This document shows positions 8,440 through 18,328 of a DNA stretch of 64,000 nucleotides, piece by piece. The first letter of the stretch is position 1; every line of letters starts with the position of its first letter. Source of the DNA: Mesorhizobium sp. ES1-1 (lineage in GTDB: Bacteria; Pseudomonadota; Alphaproteobacteria; Rhizobiales; Rhizobiaceae); contig NZ_JAIUGX010000006.1 of NCBI RefSeq assembly GCF_020164785.1, positions 248,001-312,000 of the forward strand. The letters are read 5' to 3'. Position numbers and translations under genes: made by a program. Under the pieces are notes generated by a model. The model worked only from the letters and a program-made list of their open reading frames with translations, ran no database searches and was not told where the DNA came from.

Positions 8440-9099
8440 ATGGCGCTCGACATCAAGATCTGCGGCTTGAAGACCGAGGCGGCGCTCGCGGCGGCCCTCG
8501 CCGGCGGAGCCAGCCATGTCGGCTTTATTTTCTTCCCCAAGAGCCCCCGCTATGTCGAGCCTGCCGAAGCAGGCCGGCTGCGCGAGGCGGTGCGCGGCAA
8601 GGCGTTGGCGGTCGCGGTCACGGTCGACGCAAGCGACGCCTTCCTGGATGAGATCGTTACTGCCATGCAGCCCGACATGTTGCAGCTGCACGGCTCGGAA
8701 ACACCCGAGCGGGTGACGGAGCTGAAGGCCCGCTATGGCCTGCCGGTGATCAAGGCGCTGCCACTCAGCGATGCCGTTGATCTCGAACGGATCAAGCCAT
8801 TCATCGGCGTTGCCGACCGTTTCCTGTTCGATGCCAAGCCGCCAAAGGGCTCCGCCTTGCCGGGAGGCAACGGCGTGGCCTTCGACTGGCGCATCCTTGC
8901 CGGCCTTGACGCCGATGTCGATTACATGCTTTCCGGTGGGCTCAACGCCGCCAATGTCGGCGATGCCCTTCGGCTTGCTAACCCGCCCGCCATCGACATT
9001 TCCTCGGGTGTGGAAAGCGCGCCGGGCGTCAAGGACCCGTCGTTGATCGAACAATTTTTCCGGGCCGTCCGGGCAGCACGCGACGACCGCGCCGCCTGA
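8440..9099 (+). CDS. trpF: Phosphoribosylanthranilate isomerase
   Basis: TrpF is a TIM-barrel enzyme that isomerises phosphoribosylanthranilate to CdRP in tryptophan synthesis. The protein (219 residues) shows the strand-1 motif KICGLKTE with the catalytic Cys, [11 protein letters not shown], the LQLHGSE motif, [17 protein letters not shown] with the catalytic Asp, and the C-terminal phosphate-binding [10 protein letters not shown] and DISSGVE loops. It is followed by trpB, trpA, accD and folC on the same strand. The trpFBA-accD-folC order is common in alphaproteobacteria. trpC, trpD and trpE are not in the window. Confidence 0.97.
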   Translation: MALDIKICGLKTEAALAAALAGGASHVGFIFFPKSPRYVEPAEAGRLREAVRGKALAVAVTVDASDAFLDEIVTAMQPDMLQLHGSETPERVTELKARYGLPVIKALPLSDAVDLERIKPFIGVADRFLFDAKPPKGSALPGGNGVAFDWRILAGLDADVDYMLSGGLNAANVGDALRLANPPAIDISSGVESAPGVKDPSLIEQFFRAVRAARDDRAA

Positions 9100-9133
9100 G
9101 CGTATTCCACCCCCAAGACGCAGGAGATCGGCG

Positions 9134-10354
9134 ATGAACAAGCCGGCGACACCCAATTCCTTCCGTACTGGCCCTGACGAACAGGGCATGTTCGGCATTT
9201 TCGGCGGACGATTCGTCGCCGAGACGCTGATGCCGCTTATCCTCGACCTGGAGAAGCACTGGACATTCGCCAAGAACGATCCGTCGTTCAAGGCAGAGGT
9301 GGAGCATCTTAACAAGCACTATACGGGCCGGCCCAGCCCATTGTATTTCGCCGAACGCCTGACCGAACACCTCGGCGGAGCAAAGATCTATTTCAAGCGC
9401 GACGAGCTCAACCACACGGGTTCCCACAAGATCAACAATTGCCTGGGCCAGATCCTACTGGCCAAGCGCATGGGCAAGACGCGCATCATCGCCGAGACCG
9501 GCGCGGGACAGCATGGCGTGGCATCGGCAACGGTCGCGGCGCGTTTCGGCCTGCCCTGCGTGGTCTACATGGGCGCCACCGACGTGCAGCGCCAGGCGCC
9601 GAACGTCTTCCGCATGAAGCTGCTCGGCGCCGAAGTGGTGCCGGTCACGTCCGGCCACGGCACGCTGAAGGACGCCATGAACGAGGCGTTGCGCGACTGG
9701 GTGACCAATGTCGACGACACCTATTACATGATCGGAACCGCGGCAGGCCCGCATCCCTATCCAGAAATCGTGCGCGACCTGCAGTCCGTGATCGGCCGCG
9801 AAACCAAGGAACAGATGCTGGAAGCGGAAGGACGATTGCCCGATCTGCTGGTCGCCGCCGTTGGCGGCGGATCGAACGCCATCGGCCTGTTCCATCCGTT
9901 CCTGGACGACAAGGACGTGAAGATCGTCGGCGTCGAGGCGGGTGGCAAGGGACTTGAGGGCGAGGAGCATTGCGCTTCGCTGACCGCCGGTTCGCCTGGC
10001 GTGCTGCATGGCAACCGGACCTATCTGCTGCAAACCTCCGATGGCCAGATCATGGAAGGCCACTCCATCTCCGCCGGGCTCGACTATCCCGGCATCGGAC
10101 CAGAGCATTCATGGCTGAAGGAGATCGACCGTGTGCAATATGTGCCGATCATGGACTCCGAGGCTCTCGAGGCGTTCCAGCTGCTGACCCGGCTGGAGGG
10201 CATCATCCCCGCATTGGAGCCGGCGCATGCGCTGGCCGAGGTGATCAAGCGGGCTCCGAAGATGGGCAAGGACCAGATCATCGTCATGAACCTGTGCGGC
10301 CGGGGCGACAAGGACATCTTCACGGTGGGCAAGATCCTGGGGATGGAGCTTTAA
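9134..10354 (+). CDS. trpB: Tryptophan synthase beta chain
   Basis: TrpB is the PLP enzyme that condenses indole with serine. The 406-residue protein has the PLP-lysine motif HTGSHKINN, the AETGAGQHG loop that contains the catalytic Glu, the phosphate-binding GGGSNAIG, and a C-terminal CGRGDKD. It ends one base before the trpA start, so the alpha and beta subunits are made together for the alpha2-beta2 complex that channels indole. An AGGAG ribosome-binding site lies just upstream of the ATG at 9134. Confidence 0.98.
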   Translation: MNKPATPNSFRTGPDEQGMFGIFGGRFVAETLMPLILDLEKHWTFAKNDPSFKAEVEHLNKHYTGRPSPLYFAERLTEHLGGAKIYFKRDELNHTGSHKINNCLGQILLAKRMGKTRIIAETGAGQHGVASATVAARFGLPCVVYMGATDVQRQAPNVFRMKLLGAEVVPVTSGHGTLKDAMNEALRDWVTNVDDTYYMIGTAAGPHPYPEIVRDLQSVIGRETKEQMLEAEGRLPDLLVAAVGGGSNAIGLFHPFLDDKDVKIVGVEAGGKGLEGEEHCASLTAGSPGVLHGNRTYLLQTSDGQIMEGHSISAGLDYPGIGPEHSWLKEIDRVQYVPIMDSEALEAFQLLTRLEGIIPALEPAHALAEVIKRAPKMGKDQIIVMNLCGRGDKDIFTVGKILGMEL

Positions 10355-10355
10355 G

Positions 10356-11195
10356 ATGACGACCCGTATCGACCGCCGCATGGCGGAACTGAAGGCCGAA
10401 GGCCGTCCGGCGCTTGTAACCTACTTCATGAGTGGCGATCCCGACTATGAGACCTCGCTGTCGATCATGAAGGCGCTTCCGGGAGCAGGCGCCGACATCA
10501 TTGAAATGGGCATGCCGTTCTCGGATCCGATGGCAGACGGCCCAGCGATCCAGGCCGCCGGCCTGCGTTCGCTGAAGGGCGGCCAGACGCTGGTCAAGAC
10601 GCTGAAGATGGCGTCCGAGTTCCGGGCCGGCGACGATAAGACGCCGATCGTGCTGATGGGCTATTACAATCCGATCTACAAATACGGTGTTGATCGTTTT
10701 CTCGGCGACGCGATCGCTAGCGGCATCGACGGGCTGATCGTCGTCGACCTACCTCCCGAAATGGACGAGGAACTCTGCATCCCCGCCCTCAAGGCAGGGA
10801 TCAACTTCATCCGGCTGGCAACGCCGACCACGGACGACAAGCGCCTGCCCAAGGTGCTGCAGAATACTTCGGGTTTCGTCTACTACGTTTCGATGACAGG
10901 CATTACCGGTGCGGCATTGGCCGACATGAGCAAGGTGGCGGCGGCGGTCAAGCGGATCAAGGGCCATACCGAATTGCCGATTTGTGTCGGGTTCGGCGTC
11001 AAGACCGCCGAGCAGGCGCGGGTGATCGGGGCCAACGCCGACGGAGTTGTCGTCGGCACCGCCATCGTCGCTGCGGTGGCGAATGTGCTTGGGGCGAACG
11101 GGGAAAAAACCGGCGATCCGGTGGAAGTCGTCACCGCTTTGGTCAGCGGTCTTGCGCAAGGGGTTCGAACCGCTCGCCTTGCTGCCGCCGAATAG
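10356..11195 (+). CDS. trpA: Tryptophan synthase alpha chain
   Basis: TrpA cleaves indole-3-glycerol phosphate to indole, which passes to TrpB. The 279-residue TIM barrel includes the catalytic Glu/Asp regions ([19 protein letters not shown], and DLPPEMDEE) and the phosphate-binding loops ([21 protein letters not shown]). It begins one base after the trpB stop. The downstream accD start lies about 97 bases away and may belong to the same transcript. Confidence 0.98.
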   Translation: MTTRIDRRMAELKAEGRPALVTYFMSGDPDYETSLSIMKALPGAGADIIEMGMPFSDPMADGPAIQAAGLRSLKGGQTLVKTLKMASEFRAGDDKTPIVLMGYYNPIYKYGVDRFLGDAIASGIDGLIVVDLPPEMDEELCIPALKAGINFIRLATPTTDDKRLPKVLQNTSGFVYYVSMTGITGAALADMSKVAAAVKRIKGHTELPICVGFGVKTAEQARVIGANADGVVVGTAIVAAVANVLGANGEKTGDPVEVVTALVSGLAQGVRTARLAAAE

Positions 11196-11291
11196 TTCTC
11201 CTAGATCAGGATTTCGAGCGCAATTGCCACAAGACCGGAGCCATTCTTGGCGGGCAGGCGCCAACCCTTCGTCAGGACAGGAGCCGAAGCG

Positions 11292-12218
11292 ATGAACTGG
11301 ATCACCAATTACGTTCGTCCGAGGATCAATTCGATGCTCGGACGGCGGGCGGACATGCCAGAGAACCTCTGGATCAAGGATCCCGAGACCGGCGAGATGG
11401 TGTTCCACAAGGATCTCGAATCCAACCAGTTCGTCATCCCGTCGTCTGGCCATCACATGAAGATCTCGGCCAAGGAAAGGCTGAAGTTCTTCTTCGACGA
11501 CGGCAGATACGAGACTTTGGAAAACCCCAAGGTAATGCAGGATCCGCTGAAGTTCCGTGACGAGAAACGCTATGTCGACCGGCTGAAGGATGCCAAGGCC
11601 AAGACCGGGCTGGAAGACGCCATCATCAATGCGCTGGGCACTGTCGAGGGCCTGCCGGTGGTAGTCACGGTACAGGATTTCGCCTTCATGGGCGGCTCGC
11701 TCGGCATGGCCGCCGGCGACGCAATCGTCCATGGTTTCGAGGTAGCGCTGCAGCGCAAGCGGCCGCTGATCCTGTTTGCCGCGTCGGGCGGTGCCCGCAT
11801 GCAGGAAGGCATCCTGTCCCTCATGCAATTGCCGCGCACCACGGTCGGAGTCGACCGGCTGAAGGAAGCCGGCCTGCCCTACATCGTGGTGCTGACCAAT
11901 CCGACCACGGGCGGCGTCACCGCTTCTTATGCCATGCTGGGCGACGTGCACATCGCCGAGCCCGGCGCGCTGATCGGCTTTGCCGGGCCGCGCGTCATCG
12001 AACAGACCATCCGGGAGAAGCTGCCCGATGGTTTCCAGCGCGCCGAATATCTGATGGAGCACGGCATGGTCGACATGGTCGTTTCCAGGCTGGAATTGCG
12101 TCAAACCATCGCGAAGCTGCTGAAAATACTGCTCAAGCTGCCGGAAGAGCATAAGCCGCTGGAGCCTGAAATCCTGCCGCCTGCAGTGATTTCGGCGGAA
12201 GCCAGGCCGCAGGCCTGA
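11292..12218 (+). CDS. accD: Acetyl-CoA carboxylase carboxyltransferase beta subunit, zinc-ribbon cysteines absent
   Basis: AccD is half of the carboxyltransferase that moves CO2 from biotin to acetyl-CoA, the first step in fatty-acid synthesis. The catalytic core is typical ([55 protein letters not shown]). E. coli AccD has a four-Cys zinc ribbon near its N-terminus. Here the equivalent segments read [10 protein letters not shown] and [10 protein letters not shown], with no Cys at any of the four positions. The start ATG at 11292 gives [16 protein letters not shown], the usual rhizobial start, and 308 residues in total. It is followed by folC, the usual partner. Confidence 0.96.
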   Translation: MNWITNYVRPRINSMLGRRADMPENLWIKDPETGEMVFHKDLESNQFVIPSSGHHMKISAKERLKFFFDDGRYETLENPKVMQDPLKFRDEKRYVDRLKDAKAKTGLEDAIINALGTVEGLPVVVTVQDFAFMGGSLGMAAGDAIVHGFEVALQRKRPLILFAASGGARMQEGILSLMQLPRTTVGVDRLKEAGLPYIVVLTNPTTGGVTASYAMLGDVHIAEPGALIGFAGPRVIEQTIREKLPDGFQRAEYLMEHGMVDMVVSRLELRQTIAKLLKILLKLPEEHKPLEPEILPPAVISAEARPQA

Positions 12219-12293
12219 CGCGGAGGCATCGGCGCCCGTGACGTTGCGGCGGATGCCCGTGCGTCATGGCCCATATTGCGCTAGGACCCTTGC

Positions 12294-13619
12294 ATGACCA
12301 CGCTCGCTGCCGACCGCGAAATCGAAGCCCTGATGGCGCTGCATCCGAAAGGCTTCGACCTTTCGCTTGATCGCATTTCGCGGCTGCTGGAGCGGTTGGG
12401 CAATCCTCAGGACAGCCTGCCGCCTGTCATCCACATAGCCGGCACCAACGGAAAGGGCTCCTGCGCGGCCTTTTCGCGTGCGCTGCTCGAGGCGGCGGAC
12501 TACCGCGTGCATGTCCACACCTCGCCGCATCTGGTGAACTGGCACGAGCGCTACCGCCTGGCCGCCGATGGCGGCGGCAGGCTGGTCGACGACAAGGTCT
12601 TCGCCGACGCCATCGCCCGTGTCGCAAAAGCCAATGAAGGCGAGACAATAACCGTCTTCGAGATCCTCACCGCCGTCACCTTCCTGCTGTTTTCCGAACA
12701 TCCCGCCGATGCCGCCATCATCGAGGTGGGTCTCGGCGGCCGTTTCGACGCCACCAATGTCATCAAGGCGCCTGCCGTATCTGTCATCATGCCGGTGTCG
12801 CTCGACCACGAGGCCTATCTCGGCGACCGTGTCGAACTGATCGCCGCCGAGAAGGCCGGCATCATCAAGCGCGGCCATCCGGTAGTCATCGGCGCCCAGG
12901 AAAGCGAGACGGCGCTGCAGGTGCTGATCGAGACCGCCGAGCGGCTCGGCTGTCCCACGCTCGTCTACGGCCAGGATTTTCTCGCCTTCGAGGAAAATGG
13001 CCGCATGGTCTATCAGGACGAGGACGGGTTGATGGACCTTCCGCCGCCGAGGCTGCCCGGGCGCCACCAGTTCGCCAATGCGGCGGCCGCGATCGCCGCG
13101 GTCAAGGCCGCCGGCTTCGAGATCAGCCACCGTGCGGCCGAAAAAGCGATGACTCATGTCGCCTGGCCTGGCCGGATGCAGAAGCTCGCGCAGGGAAAGC
13201 TGGCCGAGCTGGCGCCGAAGGGCGCCGATATCTGGCTCGACGGCGGTCACAATCCGGGTGCCGGGGTGGTCGTTGCGGAGGCGCTGGCCGAGCAGGAAGA
13301 GAAGAACCCGCGTCCGCTGTTGCTGATCTCCGGCATGATCAATACCAAGGACCAGAGCGGCTATTTCCGCGCCTTCAAGGGCCTCGCCCGGCATGTCTAC
13401 ACCGTGCCAGTCAGCATGAGCGATGCCGGCGTGCCCAATGACGAACTGGCGATCCGCGCCGTTGAGGCCGGCCTTTCGGCCGAGCCGGTCAGTTCCGTCG
13501 CCAATGCGCTGATGCTGCTGCGCGACACCTGGGACGGCCCACCGCCGCGCATCCTGATCGGCGGATCGCTGTACCTCGCCGGCGCGGTGCTGGCGGAGAA
13601 CGGAACGCCGCCGACCTGA
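12294..13619 (+). CDS. folC: Bifunctional folylpolyglutamate synthase / dihydrofolate synthase
   Basis: FolC adds glutamate to dihydropteroate and to folates in the cytoplasm. The 441-residue protein carries the P-loop GTNGKGSCAAF, the Mur-ligase-like HTSPHLVNWHERYR, the VGLGGRFDATNV motif and DGGHNPGAG in the C-terminal domain. It is 75 bases downstream of accD, on the same strand, as in many proteobacteria. Length and motifs are normal. The next gene downstream (DUF218) begins about 80 bases later and appears to be unrelated in function. Confidence 0.97.
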   Translation: MTTLAADREIEALMALHPKGFDLSLDRISRLLERLGNPQDSLPPVIHIAGTNGKGSCAAFSRALLEAADYRVHVHTSPHLVNWHERYRLAADGGGRLVDDKVFADAIARVAKANEGETITVFEILTAVTFLLFSEHPADAAIIEVGLGGRFDATNVIKAPAVSVIMPVSLDHEAYLGDRVELIAAEKAGIIKRGHPVVIGAQESETALQVLIETAERLGCPTLVYGQDFLAFEENGRMVYQDEDGLMDLPPPRLPGRHQFANAAAAIAAVKAAGFEISHRAAEKAMTHVAWPGRMQKLAQGKLAELAPKGADIWLDGGHNPGAGVVVAEALAEQEEKNPRPLLLISGMINTKDQSGYFRAFKGLARHVYTVPVSMSDAGVPNDELAIRAVEAGLSAEPVSSVANALMLLRDTWDGPPPRILIGGSLYLAGAVLAENGTPPT

Positions 13620-13697
13620 GGGAAGCCTCCGCCGGCCTGTCCGCGGCCATCGCGGCGCACAAGCGGTCGCTCTTGTCCCTCCGCACAGGAACATCTA

Positions 13698-14354
13698 GTG
13701 GTCACGTCAACGCCATTGACCCGGAGTCAATCGCAGGAGAGCCTTATCCAGCAGGCAACGTCGATGGCAGGCGGTTGCGCAGGGACCGGGATGGACACGA
13801 AGCTGATCACGCAGTGCTTCTTCCCGAGCGACAGTCAGGCCAACGCCGATGTCGCGATCGTGTTTGGCATGAGCAATCCGGCGCGACCCCTGGCGCGCGC
13901 GGTCGAGCTGTTCGAGGCCCGGATGGTGCGCGCGCTTTTGCTGACCGGCGGATACAATGAGAAGCTGCGAGCCGTCGAAGCCCATGAGATGGCGAGGCTG
14001 GCCCGGCAAAGAGGCGTGCCCGCCGACGCGATCTTGGTCGAGGACAGGGCCGTCAACACCGAACAGAATGTCGCGTTCGCTTGGGACATGCTGCAGAGCC
14101 GGTTCGGCCGGGGCGCCATCGGCTCGGTCATGCTGCTGACGATCCATTATCACATGCGCCGGGCCTACCTCGCCGCTCGTCGAAGACTTCCAGCCGACGT
14201 CGCTTTGCATTGGGCGTGCTACCCGAGCATCCACTATTCGTCCGAAAACTGGTTCGACGTAGAGCAGGGGCGCCGGGACGTTGAATCCGAGATCGCGAAG
14301 ATCGAGCGATACTACAGTCTGTCGCTTCCCGAGATTGCCAGGCAAATCCGATGA
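13698..14354 (+). CDS. YdcF/SanA-like DUF218 protein coupled to the NRPS-like gene
   Basis: This 218-residue protein matches DUF218 (YdcF/SanA/ElyC type): a Rossmann-like strand ADVAIVFGMSN, then RALLLTGGYNE, MARLARQRGVPADAILVED, the NTEQNVAFAWDML segment and the strand VMLLTIHYHMRRA. Family members bind nucleotide-like ligands or act in envelope metabolism, but their reactions are mostly unknown. No clear signal peptide is present with the GTG start at 13698, and a later ATG (for example at 13764) could be the true start. Its stop overlaps the start of the 1028-residue synthetase (ATGA, 14351-14354), so the two products probably serve one pathway. Confidence 0.8.
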   Translation: MVTSTPLTRSQSQESLIQQATSMAGGCAGTGMDTKLITQCFFPSDSQANADVAIVFGMSNPARPLARAVELFEARMVRALLLTGGYNEKLRAVEAHEMARLARQRGVPADAILVEDRAVNTEQNVAFAWDMLQSRFGRGAIGSVMLLTIHYHMRRAYLAARRRLPADVALHWACYPSIHYSSENWFDVEQGRRDVESEIAKIERYYSLSLPEIARQIR

Positions 14355-17300
14355 GACCGGCGCTGTCTGTCGGCGATACTGCAACGGACCCGCCTTTCGC
14401 CAGCATGGCGGAAGCCATTGCCGGAGGCGTGGCCAGGTTCCCGGACGGCGGCTTCCTTTACTTTGGCTCGCAAGGTCAACAGGCAGCGGTTTCGTACCGG
14501 GACACGCTCGCGCTTGCCCATCGGCTGGTCAGCGGCTGCCGAAACCGCGGGATGCAGACTGGAGATGCCCTGCTGATCTGCATGGCCGATGCCACGCGGA
14601 TCGTGCCGGCCCTGTGGGCCGCGGCGATCGGCGGCTATGTCGCGGTGCCGATGACCCATGCCGCCCGCGCCGGTAAGGCAATCGATGGGGAGGTCTTGGC
14701 AAGCTTGCAGCGTGCGGTGTCCGCCCTCCACATCATTGGCGACGATTTCGTGCCGACGGGGCGTCCGGACGTGCCGTTCATGCGGTTCGCCGATGTTGCC
14801 GCCGCTGCAAATCCTGACAACGCAGTGGTCGCGACACTGCCGCACGATATGAGCTTCGCGATCCCGACTTCGGGGACCACCGGACGGCCCAGATTGGTCG
14901 GCCTGTCGCATCGCGCATCGCTGGCCCGCTGGTGGCCGCAACTGCCCGACGCGGCCCACGCGGAAGGCTTCCTGTCATGGGCCGCGTTCGATCATGTCAT
15001 GGGCATCGGGCACGCCATGCCCAACCTGCCTCGGAAGATCCACCTCGATGCCGGCCGCTTCGTTGCCAACCCAGCGTCGTGGCTGGATGCGCTTGAAATG
15101 TCGGGAGCCACGCATGCGACCATGACCAATTTCGGCCTGTCGCTGGTCCTGCGCGCGGTGGCGGAGGCTCCGGAGCGGCGCTGGCGCCTCGACAAGGTCC
15201 GCAAGATCGGAATCGGCGCCGAGGCCATTTCTAGCCGGACCTGCCAGCGCTTCCTGGCCAGCTTGGCGAAGTTCGGCTTGCGCGATGATGCGCTGATCCT
15301 CGGTTACGGGCTTTCTGAATGCGGCCCCGTTGTCGGTGGGCGGACACCCTTCGCCGGGGACGCTTCGCAGCGCCCCGACGAGCCGCCGGAACTCGACCGG
15401 CCGACCGCCGGCCACGCGGTAAGGATCGTCGGCGATAACGGCCTTCTCCTGGAGGGAGCGGTCGGGCGGATCGAGGTGCGTGGCCCGACGATGACCGACG
15501 GATATGTCGGCGACCCTGAGGCCAGCGCTGAACTGTTCACTCCCGACCGCTGGTTGCGGACCGGCGATTTGGGTTTGTTGCGCGACGGCAGGCTGACGGT
15601 CGTCGGGCGGGAAAAGGAGACGCTGATCGTCAATGCCAGGAAGTATTCCTGCCATGAGGTCGAGACGGTCCTCAGGAACGAGACCGGCCGTGACGAAGTC
15701 TATGTCGCCCCCCTGGGCGGCGCGTCTGAAACGGATGAAGCCGCGCTGGGCGCGCCGTGCGCCGTCTTCGTGGTGGCCGAGCCGGCCGATGCGACATCGT
15801 CCGTGGCGGTGGCCGATGTCGTCCGGGAGGCGATGGCCAGGTCATTCCGTTTCGTGCCGCGTTTGGTCGCGCTCATTTCTCCCGACGAAATACCGCGAAC
15901 ATCGCTCGGCAAGGTCCGGCGGCTGGCCCTTCCGGCCCTGCTCGCAGATCCCGAAATCGCCCGCCGGGTGAGCCATCTGGCGGCGCGAACCGCCGATCAG
16001 GCAACAGCCGCGGGGAGGACGGACGTCGCATCGAGGATAGCCAGGATCTGGGGAGATCTTCTGCGCGTCGACGGGGAGATCGGCCGCGATACCGATTTCT
16101 TCGCGATCGGGGGCGATTCCCTGCTGGCGATACGAATGTCCTTCCTGCTTGAGGAGGAGTTTGGCATAGAAGTGCAGTTCGAGCGTTTCCCGGGCAGGCT
16201 AAGCATTGCGGAACTGGCAACGTATCTGTCGGGCAACAGGACAGAGCCCGTGGCGCCGCCGCCAGAGCCCGGCCTGCCGGATTGGTTGGCCGAGAGGCTA
16301 CGCCAGCTGACCGAAAGATGGCCGGGAGAGCCCGCGCTTACGGATGGCTTCGTGCGCCGCGTGGGCAATCGACATCACGGCGTTCCGGTCTTCTGGTGCG
16401 TGCAAACCTCCGAAGAAGCCCGGCACTTCGAAACGGCGATGAACGGCCGCTTCCCCGCTTATGTGATGCGCTCCGGAGCCCTGTTGCTGGAGTATGGCAC
16501 GCCCCTGGCCGACGCCCTGATCGACCGCTATGTCGACGAGATCGCGCAGATCGCCGAGGGCGGCCCCGTGATCATCGGCGGCAACTGCCAGGGTGTGACG
16601 ATCGGCGTCGCCATCTCCCGCCGGCTGGTAGCAAGGAAGTGCGACGTGCGCCTGCTGGCCGCCGCCGACTGCCGTTTTGCCGACATCTGCGGCACGGTGC
16701 CGGTGCCGGCGCCGGTGGCGTTGTTTCCGGCCTTGAACAGCAAGTTCAATCCCTACAGATATTTCCGCCATCCGGAAGCGGGCCTTCGCAAGTTGGCGCC
16801 CTCCGGCTTGCGCATCGAGATGATTGACGCCCGCTATTCGCAGGTGATGTTCGGTGCGGCCATGGAGCATATCGCACAGGCTCTGCAGGCTGCCGCCGAC
16901 TGGGCCTCGTCGCGACGCCAGCCAGAACCCGTCGCGCGTCCGAGTCCTCCTGAACTGTATGAGTGCCGTCTCTCCACGGTCTTCAAGTCGCTCGAGCTTC
17001 AGCCCGGCGAAATTCTGCGTGTGCCCGTCAAGGTTAAGAACACCAGCCCTGTCGCCTGGGCCCCCTTTGCCTGCAGCGGCCTGATGCTGGCAAACCATTG
17101 GCTGGCCGGCACCGGCGAGATGTCGATATGGTCGGATGGCAGGACCGCCCTCGAGCGCGAGATACAGCCGGGCGGCCGGGCATACATGACGCTCGACGTC
17201 ACCGCTCCGCCGCGAGCCGGTGACTATCTGCTCGAAGTCGACCTTGTCGAAGAGGGCGTTCGGTGGTTCGGTACTGGGGCCGGCTCGCCTTTGCACGTGC

Positions 17301-17437
17301 CGGTAAAGGTTCGCGACGCCGCCGGCCACGGCATGGCGCGCCTCACCGCCGGGCGCTCTTCGCTGCTTGCGGCCGTGGTGCGCCTCGTTGACGCTGTTCC
17401 TGCGCTGACCAGAGGGGCGAAACGACGTAGACAATGA
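14351..17437 (+). CDS. NRPS-like single-module synthetase: adenylation - carrier - thioesterase-like (Cys) - beta-sandwich
   Basis: The protein has 1028 residues. Residues 15-530 are an AMP-forming adenylation domain: TSGTTGRPRLV (173-183), GYGLSECGP (318-326), RTGDL (403-407), GREKETLIVNARKYS (419-433) and the catalytic-Lys region SLGK521. The AAFDHVMGIG segment resembles acyl-AMP ligases more than amino-acid-activating domains. Residues 555-628 are a carrier domain with phosphopantetheine Ser590 in GGDSLL. Residues 660-860 look like an alpha/beta-hydrolase thioesterase, but the elbow is G744-N-C746-Q-G, with Cys in place of Ser. Residues 868-990 resemble an Ig-like beta-sandwich. There is no condensation domain. 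The product is unknown; an acyl or aryl acid substrate is my inference. It is coupled to the upstream DUF218 gene. Confidence 0.85.
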   Translation: MRPALSVGDTATDPPFASMAEAIAGGVARFPDGGFLYFGSQGQQAAVSYRDTLALAHRLVSGCRNRGMQTGDALLICMADATRIVPALWAAAIGGYVAVPMTHAARAGKAIDGEVLASLQRAVSALHIIGDDFVPTGRPDVPFMRFADVAAAANPDNAVVATLPHDMSFAIPTSGTTGRPRLVGLSHRASLARWWPQLPDAAHAEGFLSWAAFDHVMGIGHAMPNLPRKIHLDAGRFVANPASWLDALEMSGATHATMTNFGLSLVLRAVAEAPERRWRLDKVRKIGIGAEAISSRTCQRFLASLAKFGLRDDALILGYGLSECGPVVGGRTPFAGDASQRPDEPPELDRPTAGHAVRIVGDNGLLLEGAVGRIEVRGPTMTDGYVGDPEASAELFTPDRWLRTGDLGLLRDGRLTVVGREKETLIVNARKYSCHEVETVLRNETGRDEVYVAPLGGASETDEAALGAPCAVFVVAEPADATSSVAVADVVREAMARSFRFVPRLVALISPDEIPRTSLGKVRRLALPALLADPEIARRVSHLAARTADQATAAGRTDVASRIARIWGDLLRVDGEIGRDTDFFAIGGDSLLAIRMSFLLEEEFGIEVQFERFPGRLSIAELATYLSGNRTEPVAPPPEPGLPDWLAERLRQLTERWPGEPALTDGFVRRVGNRHHGVPVFWCVQTSEEARHFETAMNGRFPAYVMRSGALLLEYGTPLADALIDRYVDEIAQIAEGGPVIIGGNCQGVTIGVAISRRLVARKCDVRLLAAADCRFADICGTVPVPAPVALFPALNSKFNPYRYFRHPEAGLRKLAPSGLRIEMIDARYSQVMFGAAMEHIAQALQAAADWASSRRQPEPVARPSPPELYECRLSTVFKSLELQPGEILRVPVKVKNTSPVAWAPFACSGLMLANHWLAGTGEMSIWSDGRTALEREIQPGGRAYMTLDVTAPPRAGDYLLEVDLVEEGVRWFGTGAGSPLHVPVKVRDAAGHGMARLTAGRSSLLAAVVRLVDAVPALTRGAKRRRQ

Positions 17438-17510
17438 GTTCGACCGGACGATCGGGCCAGCAGAAGCGCGCGGTCGCGATCCGCCATGGGCCTGCCGGCC
17501 GCCCTGCGGT

Positions 17511-17792
17511 CTATTTCAGCTCGATCTCGATAAAGGCATACTCGCCTTCGTTGGCGTTGATGACATCGTGCTCGACGCCCTCCTTGCGGAAATACGGTGC
17601 CCCCTTCTTCATTTCGGCGAAGGTTTCACCATCCTTGGTCAAAAGCTTCACCTTGCCGTCCATCAGCGGCACGACGACATAGTCGTGGCCGTGGCGGTGC
17701 CAGCCGGTGTTGTCCCCCGGCTCGAAGCGGTATTCGGTGACGATGACGCGATCATTGTCGATGAAGACGGTGGCCTTGGCGGATCCGGTCAT
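17511..17792 (-). CDS. Small cupin-domain protein
   Basis: This 93-residue single-domain cupin has the motif G-N-T-G-W-H-R-H-G-H-D-Y-V-V-V-P (metal-binding His cluster) and a second conserved motif near GVEHDVINANEGEYAFIEIE. Such proteins bind a metal ion and may be dioxygenases, isomerases or sensors; no function can be assigned from sequence alone. The ATG at 17792 has GGGAGAACGAC directly upstream, so I prefer it to the ATG at 17819. It lies convergent to the NRPS-like gene and upstream of nothing obviously related. Confidence 0.82.
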   Translation of the reverse strand: MTGSAKATVFIDNDRVIVTEYRFEPGDNTGWHRHGHDYVVVPLMDGKVKLLTKDGETFAEMKKGAPYFRKEGVEHDVINANEGEYAFIEIELK

Positions 17793-17875
17793 ATGTCGTT
17801 CTCCCTTATCTTTCACCAACAGAAGACATGGGGTGCCGGAACGTGAGGGCCAGCGCGGCTCAGCGATGACGCCAA

Positions 17876-17903
17876 CAAAAAGCCCGGCGCAATGGCCGGG
17901 CTT
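17876..17903 (-). terminator. Rho-independent terminator after trxA
   Basis: AGCCCGGC (17881-17888) pairs with GCCGGGCT (17895-17902). On the minus strand the hairpin is followed by TTTTTGTTGG. It closes the divL-to-trxA gene run. Confidence 0.85.
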
Positions 17904-17925
17904 GATACAGGATGTCTCAGGTCGA

Positions 17926-18252
17926 TCAGGCGAGGTTGCCGTTGACCCAATGCGACAGTGCCGTCTTGGGCGCGGCGCCGACCTTGATGTCGGCCACTTC
18001 GCCGCCCTTGAAGATCATCAGCGTCGGGATCGAGCGAACGCCGAACTGCGCGGCAAGCTCCGGATTTTCGTCGATGTTCAGCTTGGCGATCTTTACCCTG
18101 GCGCCGAGTTCGGTGGCGATGTCTTCAAGGGAGGGCGCGATCTGCTTGCAAGGACCGCACCATTCAGCCCAGAAATCGACCACGACCGGCACGCTGGCGT
18201 CGAGCACGTCGGCCTGGAAATTGCTATTGTCGACCTTGACGGTGGCACCCAT
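17926..18252 (-). CDS. trxA: Thioredoxin
   Basis: This 108-residue thioredoxin has the active site W-A-E-W-C-G-P-C-K, the cis-Pro region [11 protein letters not shown], and a buried Asp in VVVDFWAEW. It reduces protein disulphides in the cytoplasm using NADPH through thioredoxin reductase. The ATG at 18252 ([12 protein letters not shown]) is preceded by AAAGGA; the frame is open to 18288. It follows addA by about 75 bases on the same strand, the addBA-trxA order seen in other rhizobia. Confidence 0.97.
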   Translation of the reverse strand: MGATVKVDNSNFQADVLDASVPVVVDFWAEWCGPCKQIAPSLEDIATELGARVKIAKLNIDENPELAAQFGVRSIPTLMIFKGGEVADIKVGAAPKTALSHWVNGNLA

Positions 18253-18328
18253 GCGGAAAATCCTTTCGAGAGTTCTTTGTCGCACCAAATGTGGTGTTTA
18301 TCGCGCCCTTCTTCAAGCAGGTCTTGTG

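Noticed and set aside
11155..11185. GGTTCGAACC, which resembles a tRNA T-loop
   Set aside because: It lies inside the 3' end of trpA in frame, and no acceptor or anticodon stem can be built around it.
13698..17437. A full nonribosomal peptide gene cluster
   Set aside because: Only one module without a condensation domain is present; no transporter, phosphopantetheinyl transferase or tailoring genes lie nearby.
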